Shown here in pieces: positions 8,030 to 18,153 of a DNA stretch of 64,000 nt (its first letter is position 1; every line of letters starts with the position of its first letter). Source of the DNA: Rikenellaceae bacterium (GTDB taxonomy: Bacteria; Bacteroidota; Bacteroidia; Bacteroidales; Rikenellaceae); NCBI GenBank assembly GCA_015060045.1, contig SUZH01000007.1, positions 1 through 64,000 on the forward strand. Reading direction: 5' to 3'. A model generated the notes under the pieces. It ran no database searches, had not been told where the DNA came from, and was given only the letters and a program-made list of their open reading frames with translations. Made by a program: the position numbers and the translations under genes.

Positions 8030-11000
8030 ACGTTGTTGGGTATTAGCTTTTTAACGGTTTCTATATCGAGGCCGCGACGACGGGCGTAGTCCGCGAGTTG
8101 CTCCTCGTCGATCTTGCCCACCGAGAAGTACTCCCCGTCGGGAATCAACAGGCCGCACAGCGCCTCGGCAGGGTCGATCATCCAATTCTCCGTCAGGCGC
8201 ATTGTGGTCAGCACCTCGACAGCCAGCAGGTCGAAGATTTCGCGTTTAAGCGAGTGGTCGGGCGTAGCGGGGTATCCCATCGCCAGGCGACGACCCTGGT
8301 AGCGTTCGCCGATGATGGCCTCCGGGGCGAGCTGTTCGCCCTGTTCGTAGCCCCACATATCGCGGCGCACGAAGCGGTGGACATGCTCCATGAAGGCCTC
8401 CGTGAGGCGGTCCGTGAGGAGCTTCGCGAGCATGGCACGGTAGTCGTCCCCCTCGCCCTTGAAGCGCTCGGTGAGGGCCTTGAGCCCCACACCTGCCGTC
8501 ACGGCAAAGCAGCCGATGTGGTCGTTCTCTGTAGCGATGTAGTCGGCCAGCGAGCGGTTCTCCTCCCCCTGGGTTTGGTTGCGGAGCATCGCCAGGCGCA
8601 CCTCGCGGCGCTTGCCCTGAATGAGGATATCATCCCCCTCACGGCGGGCAGGGTAGATGGCGGCCACGCCTTGCAGCGTAAGGAGTTTCTTGGCCTTGAT
8701 CTCTTGCAGGAGCGTTTGGGCATCGGCCATCAGCTTGCGGGCCTCTTCGCCCTTTGCAGGGTCATCCAAGATGGCGGGGTAGTGCCCCTTGAGCCCCCAG
8801 GCGGCAAGGAAGAAGTTCCAGTTAATCAGCCCCTCGACCTCCTCGATCGCCACATCGTGGAACATCAGGCGACCCACATGGAGCGGCGCGATGGGGGTGT
8901 GGTTGGCCGTCTCGGCACCCTTTTGGCGCGCTTCGGAGAGCGTGAGGAGGGTGCGCTGTTGCGCAGCATTGGCGTATTGTTGGCGGAGGCGCTCCTGCTC
9001 CTCACGGAGCTCACGGGCATAGGCTTCGCCCTCACGGCCGAGCAGCCCCTGCAGGATGCGGCTGTTTTGGCTGGCGTTGGCCGAGTGGGCCACAATGCCC
9101 CGATAGTGGGGGGCCATCTTCACGGCCGTATGGAGTGGCGAGGTGGTAGCTCCACCCACCACGACGGGGATCGAGAGTCCCCGTTCGTCGAGCTTGCGGC
9201 AGACGGTGATCATTTCGTCCAACGAAGGGGTGATCAGACCGCTCAAACAGATGGCATCCACGCGGTTCTTGATTGCCTCCTCGATGATCTTTTCGGCCTC
9301 GACCATCACGCCCAGGTCGATGATCTCGAAGCCGTTGCAGGCCATCACCACCGAGACGATATTTTTGCCGATGTCGTGCACATCGCCCTTCACGGTGGCC
9401 AGCAGGATGCGCCCTGCGGAGTGGGTCGTGTGGCTCTGCTCCTCGATGTAGGGGGTGAGCACCGCCACGGCACGTTTCATGACGCGGGCACTCTTGACGA
9501 CCTGCGGCAGGAACATCTTACCCTCGCCAAAGAGTCGTCCCACCTGCTCCATGGCAGGCATCAGCATTCCGTCGATGACCCCGATGGGGCTTTTTACGGC
9601 CTCGTAGGCCTCTAAGGTGTCGGCCTCGATGTGCTCCGTGAAGCCCTTCAAAAGGGCATATTCGAGCCTTTCACGGCAACTCTTCGTGCGCCACAAGTCA
9701 GTGTCGTGGGTTGCGGTTGTGGCGGTCGATTTGATCGTTTCGGCATACTCCGTAAGGCGCTCCGCAGCATCTTTGCGGCGGCAGAGGATCACATCCTCGA
9801 CCCGCTCCAGGAGTTCGGGCTCGATGTCGTCGTAGATGCGCAGCAGGGCAGGGTTCACGATGCCGAGCTGCATACCTGCCCGAATGGCGTGGTAGAGGAA
9901 GGCGGCGTGCATCGCCTCGCGGACGGTGTTGTTGCCGCGGAACGAGAACGAGAGGTTCGACACGCCACCCGTCACCTGCACGGCAGGGTAGCGCTCCTTA
10001 ATCGTGCGCGTAGCATCAATAAAGGCCTTGGCGTAGCCGTCATGCTCCTCCATGCCCGTAGCCACGGCTAAGATGTTGGGGTCGAAGATGATCGCCTCGG
10101 CAGGGAAGCCATCCTCGGTAAGGAGGCGGTAGGCGCGGTCGGCGACCTCGATTTTGCGTTCGTAGGTGGCCGCCTGCCCCGCTTCGTCGAAGAGCATCAC
10201 GACCACGGCAGCGCCGTAGCGGCGTATCTTGCGCGCCTTGTCGAGGAAGGCCTCCTCGCCCTCTTTGAGCGAGATGGAGTTTACGACCGAGCGACCCTGC
10301 GTCATCTGCAGTCCTGCCTCGATCACCTCCCAGCGCGACGAGTCGATCATCACGGGGACACGGGCAATCTCGGGTTCGGAAGCAATGAGCGCCAGGAAGG
10401 TACGCATCGCTTCCACGCCGTCGATCATGCCGTCATCCATGCAGACATCAATCACCTGTGCCCCTGCCTCGACCTGCTGGCGGGCTATCGAGAGCGCCTC
10501 CTCGTACTGCTTCTCGCGAATGAGGCGGGCAAACTTGGCCGAGCCGGCCACGTTGGTTCTTTCGCCCACGTTGATAAAGTTCTTCTCGGGCGTTATCTCC
10601 AACGGCTCAAGGCCGCTCAATCGGGTCACGGGTCGTTTTTCGGGGAGGGGTCGGGGTGCATAGTCGCGGACGATCTTGTTCAGCTCGAAGATGTGCTCGG
10701 GTGTCGTGCCGCAGCAGCCGCCCACGATGTTCAGCAGGCCACGCTCCAGGTAGCGGCGGATATCCTCGGCAAACATCTGCGGCGTCTCGTCATAGCCGCC
10801 CGTGAGGTTCGGAAGCCCTGCATTGGGGTGTGCCGAGATGCGGCACGCAACCACGGCATCGAGGCGTTCGATGTAGGGCATTAGTTCGCGTGCTCCGAAG
10901 GCGCAGTTAAGACCCACGGAGAGGAGGTCGGCATGCTCGACCGAGGCGGCAAAGGCCTCGACCGTCTGTCCCGAGAGGGTGCGACCGCTCTTGTCCGCCA

Positions 11001-11622
11001 ACGTGCCCGACACCATGACGGGGAGCGTGCAGCGAGCCTCCTCCACGGCGTAGAGGGCCGCCTTGCAGTTGAGCGTGTCGAAGACCGTCTCGATGAGGAT
11101 GATATCCACGCCACCCTCCACGAGTCCCTCGATCTGCTCGCGGTAGGCCTCTTTCAGCTCCGTGAAGGTCACTTCGCGCGAGGCGGGATTCTCAACCTCG
11201 GCCGAGAGCGATGCGGTGCGGTTCGTGGGACCCACCGAGCCCGCCACAAAGCGGGGTTTCGAGGGGTTTTGAGCCGTATAGCGATCCGCCACCGTGCGGG
11301 CAATTTGGGCGGCTGCACGGGCTATTTCGCGGGCATACGACGCAAGGCCGTAGTCCGAGAGAGAGATGCGGTTGGCGTTGAACGAATTGGAGGTGACGAT
11401 GTCCGCTCCGGCACGGAGGTACTTGTCGTGGATCTCGGCCACGGAGGCAGGCTGGGTGAGCGAGAGCAGGTCGTTGCAACCCTTCAGGGGGGTGGGGTGC
11501 GCCTGGAAACGGGCACCGCGATAGTCGGCCTCGCCGAAGTGGTTTTGCTGCATCATCGTGCCAAAGCCGCCATCGAGCAGCAGGATGCGCTCCGCGAGCG
11601 CCGTATGGAGTTGGTTTGTCAT
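8026..11622 (-). CDS. metH: Cobalamin-dependent methionine synthase
   Basis: A 1198-residue modular enzyme, near the 1227 of E. coli MetH, that moves a methyl group from methyl-THF to homocysteine through cobalamin. The homocysteine domain has zinc cysteines C240 (in LNCAFG), C303 and C304 ([10 protein letters not shown]). It is followed by the pterin domain ([16 protein letters not shown]), the cobalamin cap and B12 domain (GDVHDIGKN with the axial histidine), and the C-terminal SAM-dependent reactivation domain (GYPATPDHS). The start is ATG at 11622, which overlaps the stop of the upstream glutaminyl cyclase gene as ATGA; the longer open frame upstream runs inside that gene. No cobalamin riboswitch is seen upstream of the operon. 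Confidence 0.96.
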   Translation of the reverse strand: MTNQLHTALAERILLLDGGFGTMMQQNHFGEADYRGARFQAHPTPLKGCNDLLSLTQPASVAEIHDKYLRAGADIVTSNSFNANRISLSDYGLASYAREIARAAAQIARTVADRYTAQNPSKPRFVAGSVGPTNRTASLSAEVENPASREVTFTELKEAYREQIEGLVEGGVDIILIETVFDTLNCKAALYAVEEARCTLPVMVSGTLADKSGRTLSGQTVEAFAASVEHADLLSVGLNCAFGARELMPYIERLDAVVACRISAHPNAGLPNLTGGYDETPQMFAEDIRRYLERGLLNIVGGCCGTTPEHIFELNKIVRDYAPRPLPEKRPVTRLSGLEPLEITPEKNFINVGERTNVAGSAKFARLIREKQYEEALSIARQQVEAGAQVIDVCMDDGMIDGVEAMRTFLALIASEPEIARVPVMIDSSRWEVIEAGLQMTQGRSVVNSISLKEGEEAFLDKARKIRRYGAAVVVMLFDEAGQAATYERKIEVADRAYRLLTEDGFPAEAIIFDPNILAVATGMEEHDGYAKAFIDATRTIKERYPAVQVTGGVSNLSFSFRGNNTVREAMHAAFLYHAIRAGMQLGIVNPALLRIYDDIEPELLERVEDVILCRRKDAAERLTEYAETIKSTATTATHDTDLWRTKSCRERLEYALLKGFTEHIEADTLEAYEAVKSPIGVIDGMLMPAMEQVGRLFGEGKMFLPQVVKSARVMKRAVAVLTPYIEEQSHTTHSAGRILLATVKGDVHDIGKNIVSVVMACNGFEIIDLGVMVEAEKIIEEAIKNRVDAICLSGLITPSLDEMITVCRKLDERGLSIPVVVGGATTSPLHTAVKMAPHYRGIVAHSANASQNSRILQGLLGREGEAYARELREEQERLRQQYANAAQQRTLLTLSEARQKGAETANHTPIAPLHVGRLMFHDVAIEEVEGLINWNFFLAAWGLKGHYPAILDDPAKGEEARKLMADAQTLLQEIKAKKLLTLQGVAAIYPARREGDDILIQGKRREVRLAMLRNQTQGEENRSLADYIATENDHIGCFAVTAGVGLKALTERFKGEGDDYRAMLAKLLTDRLTEAFMEHVHRFVRRDMWGYEQGEQLAPEAIIGERYQGRRLAMGYPATPDHSLKREIFDLLAVEVLTTMRLTENWMIDPAEALCGLLIPDGEYFSVGKIDEEQLADYARRRGLDIETVKKLIPNNV

Positions 11623-12413
11623 TGCTTCTGAAGTTCGATTTGATAGATTTTCGGCCACTTCTTGCCCGTGATGAAGATGCGGTCGGCGGCTGCATCGTAG
11701 GCGATGCCGTTCAGCACGTCGGTCATCAGCTCGCGCTCCGACTCGGGGAGGATGCCCGCGAGGTTGAGGATCCCCTCGACAACACCCGAGCGGGGGTTGA
11801 TCATCAGAATCTCGTCCGTGAGATAGACATTGGCCCAGAGGCGTCCGTCGATCCACTCCAACTCGTTGATGTAGTCGATCGGTTCACCGCGGAGGGTCAC
11901 GACAATCGAGCCCTCGCGGCGGAAGGTCTTGGGGTCAAGGCGGTAGATCGTCGAGGTGCCGTTCGAGAAGTAGAGCTTGTGGCCATCGGTCGTGAGCCCC
12001 CAGCCCTCGCCCGCATAGCGGAAATGGCCGATTTTGCGCCCCGAAGAGCGGCTGTAGAGGTGGCAGATGTTCTCGGTCCAGGTGAGCTGGTAGATCGTGT
12101 CGCCGAGCATGGTGATGCCCTCGCCAAACTCCCCTTCGGGAAGGCGGTGGAGGATCTCTTCGCGGCCCGTCCTGAGGTCGGTGGTCTTCAGTAACGAGCG
12201 ACCATACTCGCCCGTGCCCTCCCAAAGAAGCCCCTCCGTGTAGTGGAGTCCCTGCGTGTAGGCCTCCCTCGAATGGGGGTATTCGGCCACCACGCGGTAG
12301 GTATAGTGGGTTGGCTCCGGATGCTCAATCATGACTGAACGTTTGCGTCCGCCACAGGCACAGGCCATGGGCAGGATGACAAGTAACAGAATTACTATTC
12401 TTAGCGGTTTCAT
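11619..12413 (-). CDS. Secreted glutaminyl-peptide cyclotransferase (beta-propeller type)
   Basis: A 264-residue protein of the plant/bacterial glutamine cyclotransferase family, which cyclises N-terminal glutamine to pyroglutamate on exported proteins. It starts with a signal peptide ([20 protein letters not shown]); C18 or C20 could be lipidated, although the lipobox is weak. Propeller motifs include [29 protein letters not shown] and [16 protein letters not shown]. It is the first gene of the metH-metF operon, overlapping metH by four bases. The pairing of an envelope enzyme with methionine synthesis is unexplained. Confidence 0.88.
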   Translation of the reverse strand: MKPLRIVILLLVILPMACACGGRKRSVMIEHPEPTHYTYRVVAEYPHSREAYTQGLHYTEGLLWEGTGEYGRSLLKTTDLRTGREEILHRLPEGEFGEGITMLGDTIYQLTWTENICHLYSRSSGRKIGHFRYAGEGWGLTTDGHKLYFSNGTSTIYRLDPKTFRREGSIVVTLRGEPIDYINELEWIDGRLWANVYLTDEILMINPRSGVVEGILNLAGILPESERELMTDVLNGIAYDAAADRIFITGKKWPKIYQIELQKQ

Positions 12414-12441
12414 GTTTAGTCAAAAAATAATTTCCAATCTA

Positions 12442-12449
12442 CAAAGATA
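12442..12449 (-). promoter_or_regulatory. -7 box for the glutaminyl cyclase-metH-metF operon
   Basis: TATCTTTG on the minus strand, 28 bases upstream of the ATG at 12413. The -33 element is not a clear TTG. Confidence 0.6.
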
Positions 12450-12469
12450 CGAAAAGCTGGCGAAATCGT

Positions 12470-12485
12470 ACCTATTTAGATAGGT
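12470..12485. promoter_or_regulatory. Palindrome between divergent promoters
   Basis: ACCTAT-TTAG-ATAGGT lies just upstream of the minus-strand promoter of the metH operon and about 50 bases before the tig -7 box. It could be an operator shared by the two divergent units; no regulator is identified. Confidence 0.35.
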
Positions 12486-12533
12486 TTTTCTAAAATTTCG
12501 TGATGTAATCTTCCTTTCTACAAATAATTTTCG

Positions 12534-12541
12534 TACCTTTG
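12534..12541 (+). promoter_or_regulatory. -7 box of the tig promoter
   Basis: TACCTTTG, 52 bases upstream of the tig ATG, matches TAnnTTTG. There is no clear TTG at the -33 position. Confidence 0.6.
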
Positions 12542-12593
12542 CCTCCCGATTTGTGCCGAAAAATCAAAAAATAACGAATATAATCTATTTAAT

Positions 12594-13919
12594 ATGAACA
12601 TTTTACGTGATCAGCGCGAGGGTGGTGTTTCGATCCTGAGCGTGAAAGTTGTCGAGGCAGACTATGCTGCCGAGGTGGAGAAGGCGCTGCGCGAGTACCG
12701 TCGCAAGGCCAACATTCCGGGCTTCCGTCCGGGCATGGTGCCCATGGGCATCGTCAAGAAGATGTACGGCAAGGGTGTCCTGGCCGAGCAGTCGTACCGC
12801 ATCGCTTCGAACGCCGTGTTCGAGTACCTGCAGCAGGAGAAGATCGACTACCTGGGTGATGTAATCCCCTCGGAGGAGCAGGGCGATTTCGACTTCGAGA
12901 ACGGCACCGAGTTTGAGTTCAAGTTCGAGATTGGTGAGGCTCCCGCCCTCAACCTCGAGCTTACGGAGAAGGACAAGCTGACCTACAACAAGATCAAGAT
13001 CGACAAGAAGATGCACGCCGACTACCGCGAGAACTACCTGCGCCGCTTCGGTCGCCTGGTAGATGTCGAGGAGGTTGCTTCGGACGAGGCACTGACGGTT
13101 GTTTTGGACAACGGCGACATGCAGATCCAGGATGCCTATGTAGGTCTGATCTCGATGACCGAGGAGGAGCGCAAGCCCTTCCTGGGTAAGAAGGTGGGCG
13201 ACAAGATGCAGGTCAATGTGAACGAGCTCTACAAGACGGAGGCTCAGCGCGCTGCAATCCTCCAGGTAAAGGCCGAGGAGCTGGCTTCGATCAAGCCCGA
13301 GTTCGAAATGGAGATCACGAAGATCCGCAAGTTCTCGGAGCCGGAGCTCAACGAGGAGTTCTTCAAGATGGCTTTCCCCGCCGGTAACGTGACCAACGAG
13401 AAGGAACTGGACAAGATGCTTGACGAGGAGATTGCCCGCGAGCTGGGTCGTGAGAGCGACTACATGTTCACGCTCCAGGTGCGCAACTACCTCATCGAGA
13501 AGGCCGGTCTGAAGATGCCGGAGGCCTTCCTCAAGCGTTGGCTCTACACGATCAATGAGGGTAAGTTCTCGATGGAGGACATTGAGAAGGACTTCGACCA
13601 GTTCCTGCAGATGTTCACCTGGAACTTCATCCAGAAGCAGCTGATCGAGAGCGAGAAGCTCACCGTAACGCCCGAGGACGCCACCACGGAGGCCAAGGCG
13701 CTGGCTGCTGCCCAGTTTGCCCAGTACGGCATGCCGTCGGCTCCGGAGGATATGCTGGAGGGCTACGCCAAGCAGATTCTGGAGAACAAGGAGCAGGCAC
13801 AGAAGATCTACGAGAAGCTCTTCGAGCAGAAGGTTGTAGAGGCTGTGAAGGCCAAGATCAAGGTGACCGAGAAGGCTGTTTCGGCCGACGACTTCGCAAA
13901 ATTGGCCAAGACGTTGTAG
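12594..13919 (+). CDS. tig: Trigger factor chaperone
   Basis: A 441-residue ribosome-associated chaperone. The N-terminal ribosome-binding domain carries the signature loop as NIPGFRPGMVPMGIVKKMYG (about 40-59); a central PPIase-like domain is strongly diverged, and the long helical C-terminal domain forms the chaperone arms. The diverged PPIase region is usual in Bacteroidetes. It precedes clpP and clpX as in many bacteria but has its own terminator, so the unit is separable from clpP. Confidence 0.93.
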   Translation: MNILRDQREGGVSILSVKVVEADYAAEVEKALREYRRKANIPGFRPGMVPMGIVKKMYGKGVLAEQSYRIASNAVFEYLQQEKIDYLGDVIPSEEQGDFDFENGTEFEFKFEIGEAPALNLELTEKDKLTYNKIKIDKKMHADYRENYLRRFGRLVDVEEVASDEALTVVLDNGDMQIQDAYVGLISMTEEERKPFLGKKVGDKMQVNVNELYKTEAQRAAILQVKAEELASIKPEFEMEITKIRKFSEPELNEEFFKMAFPAGNVTNEKELDKMLDEEIARELGRESDYMFTLQVRNYLIEKAGLKMPEAFLKRWLYTINEGKFSMEDIEKDFDQFLQMFTWNFIQKQLIESEKLTVTPEDATTEAKALAAAQFAQYGMPSAPEDMLEGYAKQILENKEQAQKIYEKLFEQKVVEAVKAKIKVTEKAVSADDFAKLAKTL

Positions 13920-13939
13920 GATTTTCCAGAAAAAAAACG

Positions 13940-13947
13940 TATCTTTG
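13940..13947 (+). promoter_or_regulatory. -7 box of the clpP-clpX promoter
   Basis: TATCTTTG directly abuts the tig terminator stem. Transcription would begin within the hairpin, so the same inverted repeat would lie at the 5' end of the clpP message. Confidence 0.6.
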
Positions 13948-13984
13948 GACTCTGCAGGCGTGATGTTTGCAGAGTCCTTTTTAT
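13947..13984 (+). terminator. Intrinsic terminator of tig
   Basis: A perfect 10-bp stem GGACTCTGCA / TGCAGAGTCC with an 11-base loop, followed by TTTTTA. It starts 27 bases after the tig stop. Confidence 0.88.
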
Positions 13985-13999
13985 TTGACAAGACAAGCG

Positions 14000-14665
14000 A
14001 TGGCTTCGGAATTTGAGAAATACGCCCGCCTACACTGCGGGATCAGTTCGCTGAAATTGCATGATTTTCAGTCGATTGCACAGGGTTACGTGTCGCCTAC
14101 GATCATCGAGGAGCGACAGCTGAACGTGGCCCAGATGGATGTCTTTTCGCGCCTGATGATGGATCGCATCATCTTCCTCGGTGCGCCGATCTATGACGAC
14201 GCGGCCAACATCATCCAGGCCCAGCTCCTCTTCCTCGAGTCGGTCGATCCCTCGAAGGATGTGCAGATCTACATCAACTCGCCCGGTGGCTCGGTGACGG
14301 CCGGCCTGGGTATCTACGATACGATGCAGTTGGTGGGGTGTGACGTGGCCACGATCTGCACCGGCTTGGCCGCCTCGATGGGTGCCGTGCTGCTGACGGC
14401 AGGTGCTGCGGGTAAACGCTCCGCGCTGCCCCATGCCCGCGTGATGATCCACCAACCGCTGGGGGGTGCGCAGGGTCAGGCTTCGGACATCGAGATCACG
14501 GCCCGCGAGATCCTCAAGACCAAGCGCGAGCTGTATGAGATCCTCGCTGCCCACTCGGGTGCTCCCTATGAGCAGATTGAGCGCGATGCCGACCGCGACT
14601 ATTGGCTCTCGGCCGAGGAGGCGAAGAGCTATGGCTTGATTGATGAGGTGCTGAGAAAACGCTAA
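14000..14665 (+). CDS. clpP: ATP-dependent Clp protease proteolytic subunit
   Basis: A 221-residue serine peptidase that forms the tetradecameric barrel of Clp proteases. Catalytic S126 is in GLAASMGAV and catalytic H151 in [22 protein letters not shown] is the oxyanion-region signature. ATG at 14000 ([12 protein letters not shown]) is chosen over an upstream in-frame TTG that lies in the tig terminator. The gene is followed 9 bases later by clpX, so the two are co-transcribed. Confidence 0.96.
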   Translation: MASEFEKYARLHCGISSLKLHDFQSIAQGYVSPTIIEERQLNVAQMDVFSRLMMDRIIFLGAPIYDDAANIIQAQLLFLESVDPSKDVQIYINSPGGSVTAGLGIYDTMQLVGCDVATICTGLAASMGAVLLTAGAAGKRSALPHARVMIHQPLGGAQGQASDIEITAREILKTKRELYEILAAHSGAPYEQIERDADRDYWLSAEEAKSYGLIDEVLRKR

Positions 14666-14674
14666 CGAAAAAGC

Positions 14675-15952
14675 ATGACGCAAACGAAGAATAACAACCG
14701 CCGCGGAGGCGGAAACCATACGGGCGACTGCTGCTCGTTCTGTGGCGCGAAACGGGCCGATGTCGAGATCCTCTTTCAGGGCATGAACGGGGCCAACATC
14801 TGCAACAAGTGTGTCGAGAACGGGCATAAGATCCTTTTGGACAACGAGGTGGCCCAACCAGTGAAGCCGCAGGCTGCCCCCCTGAAGCAGGAGGAGCTGA
14901 TGAAACCGCGCCAGATCAAGGAGTTTCTGGATCAATGGGTGATCGGACAGGACGACGCGAAACGTGCCATGGCCGTGGCCGTCTATAACCACTACAAGCG
15001 CCTTTTGGCGCGTCCGTCGGAGGATGAGGTCGAGATCGACAAGTCGAACATCGTCCTCGTAGGCCCTACGGGTACGGGTAAGACGCTCATCGCCCGCACG
15101 ATTGCCAAGCTGCTGAAGGTCCCCTTTACGATCGTGGACGCTACGGTTTTGACCGAGGCGGGCTACGTGGGTGAGGATGTCGAGAGCATCCTTTCGCGCC
15201 TGTTGCAGGTGGCCGACTACGACGTCGAGGCTGCCGAGCGCGGCATCGTCTTCATCGACGAGATCGACAAGATCGCCCGCAAGGGGGATAACCCCTCGAT
15301 TACGCGTGACGTCTCGGGTGAGGGTGTACAGCAGGCCCTGCTGAAGATTCTGGAGGGTACGACGGTGAACGTTCCTCCCCAGGGTGGCCGCAAGCACCCC
15401 GACCAGAAGTTTATCCAGGTCAATACGCGCAACATCCTCTTCATCTGCGGTGGTGCGTTTGACGGCATCGAGAAGAAGATCGCGCAGCGACTCAATACCC
15501 GCGCCTTGGGCTATGGCCGGGTGATGACCGAGCAGGTCGATCGCAACAATTTGATGAAGTACATCCTGCCGCAGGACCTGCGCTCGTTCGGTCTGATCCC
15601 CGAGCTGGTGGGCCGTCTACCGGTGCTGACCTTCATGCAGCCCCTGGGTCGCGAGGCCTTGCTCAGGATTCTGACCGAGCCCAAGAACGCCATTGTGCGC
15701 CAATATGAGCGCCTCTTTGCCATGGACGGGGTGGAACTGAAGTTCGAGCCCGAGGTGCTGGAATATATCGTCGATAAGGCCGTGGAGTTCAAACTCGGTG
15801 CCCGTGGTCTGAGGTCGATTGCCGAGGCGGTGATGACCGATGCGATGTACGAGCTGCCGTCGAGCGACGAGAAGCGCTTCACGGTGACCTTGGAGTATGC
15901 CCGTGAGCGCTTCGAAAGAGCCAATCTGGCCCAACTCAAACAAGTAGGATAA
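14675..15952 (+). CDS. clpX: ClpX unfoldase
   Basis: A 425-residue AAA+ ATPase that unfolds substrates for ClpP. The zinc-binding domain has C20, C23, C43 and C46; Walker A is GPTGTGKT (130-137), Walker B is IVFIDEID (191-198) and the sensor region is [12 protein letters not shown]. The ClpP-docking loop, canonically IGF, reads LGY (278-280). It lies directly downstream of clpP and 32 bases upstream of transketolase. Confidence 0.96.
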   Translation: MTQTKNNNRRGGGNHTGDCCSFCGAKRADVEILFQGMNGANICNKCVENGHKILLDNEVAQPVKPQAAPLKQEELMKPRQIKEFLDQWVIGQDDAKRAMAVAVYNHYKRLLARPSEDEVEIDKSNIVLVGPTGTGKTLIARTIAKLLKVPFTIVDATVLTEAGYVGEDVESILSRLLQVADYDVEAAERGIVFIDEIDKIARKGDNPSITRDVSGEGVQQALLKILEGTTVNVPPQGGRKHPDQKFIQVNTRNILFICGGAFDGIEKKIAQRLNTRALGYGRVMTEQVDRNNLMKYILPQDLRSFGLIPELVGRLPVLTFMQPLGREALLRILTEPKNAIVRQYERLFAMDGVELKFEPEVLEYIVDKAVEFKLGARGLRSIAEAVMTDAMYELPSSDEKRFTVTLEYARERFERANLAQLKQVG

Positions 15953-15984
15953 GCAATAACCGAACTAAATACATTTTTACCACA

Positions 15985-18015
15985 ATGACTACTAATTCCG
16001 AATTGAAGTGTGTTGCCGACAACATCCGTGTGTTGTCCGCAGCGATGGTCGAGAAGGCCAAGTCGGGTCACCCCGGCGGTTCGATGGGCGGTGCCGATTT
16101 CATGGCCGTCCTCTTTGCAGAGTTCCTGCGCTACGATCCCCTGCGCATGGATCACCCCTACCGTGATCGTTTCTTCCTCGATCCGGGCCACATGTCGCCG
16201 ATGCTCTATGCGACGCTGGCTTTGACGGGCAACTACACGATGAACGACCTGGAGAACCTGCGCCAGTGGGAGAGCGTTACCCCCGGCCACCCCGAGGTGG
16301 ACGTAATGCGCGGTGTGGAGAACTCGTCGGGTCCGCTGGGTCAGGGCCATGCCATTGCCCTGGGTGCTGCGATTGCCGAGCGCTTCATGGTGGCTCGCTT
16401 TGGCGAGTGGATGGCACATAAGACCTATGCCTACATCTCGGACGGTGCTGTCGAGGAGGAGATCTCTCAGGGCGTAGGCCGCATCGCCGGTCACCTGGGC
16501 CTCTCGAACTTCATCATGTACTACGACTCGAACAACGTACAGCTCTCGACCAAGGTGGACGAGGTGGATACCGAGGACGTGGAGATGAAGTACAAGGCTT
16601 GGAATTGGAACGTGCTGAAGGTGGATGGCCACAACATCGACGAGATTCGTGCTGCGCTGGTGGTTGCCAATGAGGAGACCGAGCGTCCGACGATCATCAT
16701 CGGCAAGACGATCATGGGCAAGGGTGCTCTGGCTGCCGACGGTTCGTCGTTCGAGGATAAGATCTCGACCCACGGCCAGCCGCTGACGGCTGCCGGTGCC
16801 GATTTCGCCGCTACGATGAAGAACCTGGGTGCCGATCCCGAGCACCCGTTCCAGGTATTTGCCGAGGCTGAGGCTGTATTTGCGGCCCGCAAGGAGGCCC
16901 TGAAGGGTTGGAGCGAGGAGATGGCTGCGAAGGAGAAGGCTTGGCGTCAGGAGAACAAGGCCCTGGCGACGAAGCTCGATAAGTTCCTCAAGAACGAGCT
17001 GCCCGAGATTGACTACAAGTCGATCGAGATGAAAGCAGACGTGGCTACGCGTGCCGCTTCAGCTACGGTGCTGAGCGTCCTGGCTGACAAGGTGGAGAAC
17101 CTGGTGGTGGCTTCGGCCGACCTTTCGAACTCGGATAAGACGGATGGCTACCTGAAGAAGACCACGGCCTTCAAGAAGGGCGACTTCACGGGTAAGTTCT
17201 TCCAGGCAGGTGTTTCGGAGCTGACGATGGCCTGCGTCATGAACGGTATGGCCCTGCACGGTGGCGTGATTCCCGCCTGCGGTACCTTCTTTGTATTCTC
17301 GGACTACATGAAGCCCGCCGTGCGCCTTTCGGCCCTGATGCGCCTGCATGTCATTTATATCTGGACGCATGACTCGTTCCGCGTGGGCGAGGATGGTCCT
17401 ACCCACCAGCCGATCGAGCACGAGGCACAGATCCGCCTCATGGAGCACCTGAAGAACCACCACGGTGAGCGTTCGATGGTTGTGCTGCGTCCGGGTGATG
17501 GCGAGGAGACCATTACAGCTTGGAAGCTGGCGCTCGAGGAGCAGCGTCCCGTGGCTCTGATCCTGTCGCGTCAGAACATCAAGACTCTACCGACGCTCGG
17601 CCAGCAGCGTCGTGAGGAGGCCCTCCAGATCTCGAAGGGTGGTTACGTGGTGATGGATGCTGCGAAGCCCGCTGCTGTGCTGGTGGCTACCGGTTCGGAG
17701 GTTTCGACCCTCGTGGAGGGTGCCGAGAAACTGGCCGAGGAGGGTATTGCTGTCCGCGTGGTGAACGTCCCGAGTGAGGGCCTGTTCCGCGACCAGCCCC
17801 GCTCGTACCAGGAGAGCGTTCTGCCCGTCGGTGTACCGCGCTACGGTATGACCTCGGGTCTTCCGGTGAACCTGCTGGGTCTGGTGGGTGAGAACGGCTA
17901 TATCCACGGCCTCGACCACTTCGGCTATTCGGCTCCCTACAAGGTGCTGGATGAGAAGTTCGGCTACAACGGTACGACCGTAGCTGCGGAGGTGAAGAAG
18001 ATGCTGGGTAAGTAA
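15985..18015 (+). CDS. tkt: Transketolase
   Basis: A 676-residue thiamine-diphosphate enzyme of the non-oxidative pentose phosphate pathway. Signatures are SGHPGGSMGGADF near the N-terminus, SSGPLGQGHAIALG for cofactor binding, and in the pyrimidine domain FFVFSDYMKPA and THDSFRVGEDGPTHQP. The length matches full bacterial transketolases, so it is not one of the split two-subunit forms. It starts 32 bases after clpX and probably shares its transcript, ending at the terminator at 18043. Confidence 0.96.
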   Translation: MTTNSELKCVADNIRVLSAAMVEKAKSGHPGGSMGGADFMAVLFAEFLRYDPLRMDHPYRDRFFLDPGHMSPMLYATLALTGNYTMNDLENLRQWESVTPGHPEVDVMRGVENSSGPLGQGHAIALGAAIAERFMVARFGEWMAHKTYAYISDGAVEEEISQGVGRIAGHLGLSNFIMYYDSNNVQLSTKVDEVDTEDVEMKYKAWNWNVLKVDGHNIDEIRAALVVANEETERPTIIIGKTIMGKGALAADGSSFEDKISTHGQPLTAAGADFAATMKNLGADPEHPFQVFAEAEAVFAARKEALKGWSEEMAAKEKAWRQENKALATKLDKFLKNELPEIDYKSIEMKADVATRAASATVLSVLADKVENLVVASADLSNSDKTDGYLKKTTAFKKGDFTGKFFQAGVSELTMACVMNGMALHGGVIPACGTFFVFSDYMKPAVRLSALMRLHVIYIWTHDSFRVGEDGPTHQPIEHEAQIRLMEHLKNHHGERSMVVLRPGDGEETITAWKLALEEQRPVALILSRQNIKTLPTLGQQRREEALQISKGGYVVMDAAKPAAVLVATGSEVSTLVEGAEKLAEEGIAVRVVNVPSEGLFRDQPRSYQESVLPVGVPRYGMTSGLPVNLLGLVGENGYIHGLDHFGYSAPYKVLDEKFGYNGTTVAAEVKKMLGK

Positions 18016-18042
18016 ACCAAACCAACCCCACTTAATAAGAAG

Positions 18043-18076
18043 AGGGCCGACCCGTGATTGGGCCGGCCCTTGTTTT
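18043..18076 (+). terminator. Intrinsic terminator after transketolase
   Basis: An 11-bp stem with one mismatch (AGGGCCGACCC / GGGCCGGCCCT), hexanucleotide loop and TGTTTT tail, 28 bases past the stop. Confidence 0.85.
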
Positions 18077-18153
18077 GTGCCTGTCCGACAAGTGTGCGGT
18101 GATCCTTCGTCGGGTGATTCCCCTCCCCCTTCTGCGCTCCTTTGTCAGAAAAG

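Noticed and set aside
11623..11856. 78-codon N-terminal extension of MetH
   Set aside because: It lies wholly inside the glutaminyl cyclase gene; the ATG at 11622 aligns with known MetH starts and makes an ATGA overlap.
12414..12593. Cobalamin riboswitch for the metH operon
   Set aside because: The leader between the -7 box and the start is under 30 bases and lacks a B12-box.
12603..13991. 462-codon minus-strand open frame opposite tig
   Set aside because: Leucine-rich shadow of a clear trigger factor gene; no domain is recognisable.
14030..15397. 455-codon minus-strand open frame opposite clpP and clpX
   Set aside because: It spans two well-defined plus-strand genes and has no motif of its own.
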